Below are positions 5,179 to 5,929 of a stretch of DNA of 5,929 bases, piece by piece. The notes beneath the pieces were generated by a model. It was not told the DNA's origin, did not search any database, and saw only the letters and a program-made list of their open reading frames with translations. The position numbers and the translations under genes are program-made. The first letter of the stretch is position 1, and the number at the start of each line of letters is the position of its first letter. The stretch comes from CAYVUV01 sp964455095 (GTDB taxonomy: Bacteria > Desulfobacterota > Binatia > HRBIN30 > CADEER01), in NCBI GenBank assembly GCA_964455095.1, contig CAYVUV010000363.1, positions 1-5,929 on the forward strand, written 5' to 3'.

Positions 5179-5929
5179 ATGATGACTCTGTATGACAATC
5201 CATTCAGTCCATTTTGTCGGAAGGTGCGACTGGTGTTGGCGCACAAGGGCCTTGCGGTATCCACGGTCGACGCGCTGGCGCTGGCACAGCACGACGGACT
5301 GCGGGCCGTGAATGTTCGCGCCGAGGTTCCCGTACTGATCGACGGCGATGTGATGGTCGTGAACTCCGCGGACATCGTGGCGTACCTCGAGCACCGCTAC
5401 GCCACCCCACCGGTCTGGCCCTCCGACCCGGCCGCTCGTGTCGCCGCGCGCGCCTGGGAGCGGCTGGCCGATGGGGTGTTCGATGCGATCTTGCACGATA
5501 TCTCGATCTGGACCTGGCCGACCCACCGGCGGGACGATCGACCACCCGACGGCCTCCTGGAGGCGGGCTTCCGCGACATTGGCGCGATCCTCGACGTGGT
5601 GGAATCGGCATTGGGCGATCGCGAGTACCTGTGCGGCGCGTTGTCGATTGCCGATTTCGCGCTGTTCCCGCACCTGTCGTCGCTCAAGCCGCTCGGGATG
5701 GTGATCGATGACAGATACCCGCACCTGTCGGCCTGGAATCGACGTCTGCGCGGGTTGGCGGTTGTGCAGCAGGATCTCGACTACGTGAAGCGGGCGGCGC
5801 GAGAAAAGTTCGTCGACGGACCTTCACCCTACGAGGGTGAACAAATCGTCTGGCGAGGCGACCGCATCGAGTGGCTGTTTCACAACGGTTTCGCCGACTG
5901 GTGGTACGCCGAGTACCGCGCTGGGCGTG
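5179..5929 (+). CDS. Glutathione S-transferase family protein, 3' end off window
   Basis: 250 codons are visible with no stop before the window ends. Residues 1-75 are the thioredoxin-like domain: LYDNPFSPFCRKVRLVLAHK (4-23), with Ser10 at the position of the activating Ser/Cys and Cys13 following. EVPVLIDG (49-56) contains the cis-Pro loop, and VNSADIVAYLEHRY (61-74) holds the Asn-Ser in place of the usual Glu-Ser that binds the gamma-glutamyl group. Residues 86-200 form the all-helical domain, with the folding-box motif SIADFALFP (156-164). These features support glutathione-dependent conjugation, isomerisation or reduction in the cytosol; the substrate is unknown. From about residue 205 there is extra sequence past the normal end of the fold, including GEQIVWRGDRIEWLF (220-234) and ADWWYAEYRAG (239-249). 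Third positions look slightly less GC-biased than in the glycosyltransferases. The start has a clear ribosome-binding site. Confidence 0.88.
   Translation, partial: MMTLYDNPFSPFCRKVRLVLAHKGLAVSTVDALALAQHDGLRAVNVRAEVPVLIDGDVMVVNSADIVAYLEHRYATPPVWPSDPAARVAARAWERLADGVFDAILHDISIWTWPTHRRDDRPPDGLLEAGFRDIGAILDVVESALGDREYLCGALSIADFALFPHLSSLKPLGMVIDDRYPHLSAWNRRLRGLAVVQQDLDYVKRAAREKFVDGPSPYEGEQIVWRGDRIEWLFHNGFADWWYAEYRAGR

Noticed and set aside
5116..5724. Minus-strand open frame of about 202 codons opposite the GST gene
   Set aside because: The plus-strand frame from 5179 has unmistakable glutathione S-transferase motifs and a ribosome-binding site.

Overview
The window is GC-rich, with strong G/C preference at third codon positions. 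Its gene content fits a Gram-negative-type bacterium: sugar transferases, a Uma2-family (DUF820) remnant, a glutathione S-transferase, and CCCTCACCC…CCCTCTCCC-type dispersed repeats. High-GC environmental proteobacterial or deltaproteobacterial-like lineages, including uncultured relatives, fit best. This is inference; there is no rRNA or other taxonomic marker here.

Layout. Positions 1-613 hold no convincing gene. They carry nested inverted repeats: an inner pair of about 35 bp (251-285 and 369-402), each copy with its own hairpin, inside a looser outer pair (about 35-143 and 462-608). Positions 614-3896 are a small glycosyltransferase locus. A GT4-type transferase (614-1786, minus) starts 27 bp from, and diverges from, a two-gene plus-strand unit. 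That unit is an N-terminal TPR fused to a GT-B-like domain (1814-3208) and a GT2-type transferase (3210-3896), separated by one base. Positions 3859-4272 (minus) contain a decayed Uma2/DUF820 gene without its N-terminus. It lies directly downstream of a five-helix membrane protein of unknown function (4351-5025, minus). After a divergent intergenic region with a plausible sigma70-type promoter, a glutathione S-transferase (5179 onward, plus) runs off the right edge.

Working together. The three glycosyltransferases probably act at the cytoplasmic side on a surface or secreted glycan (exopolysaccharide, LPS O-chain or glycoprotein). No polymerase, flippase or sugar-nucleotide gene is visible, so the product cannot be named. 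The membrane protein and the glutathione S-transferase look unrelated to this locus.

Novelty. I see no clear new multi-gene system. The points most worth a second look are the TPR-GT-B fusion, the His in place of the expected catalytic Glu in the GT4 enzyme, the nested inverted repeat block, and the C-terminal extension on the glutathione S-transferase.
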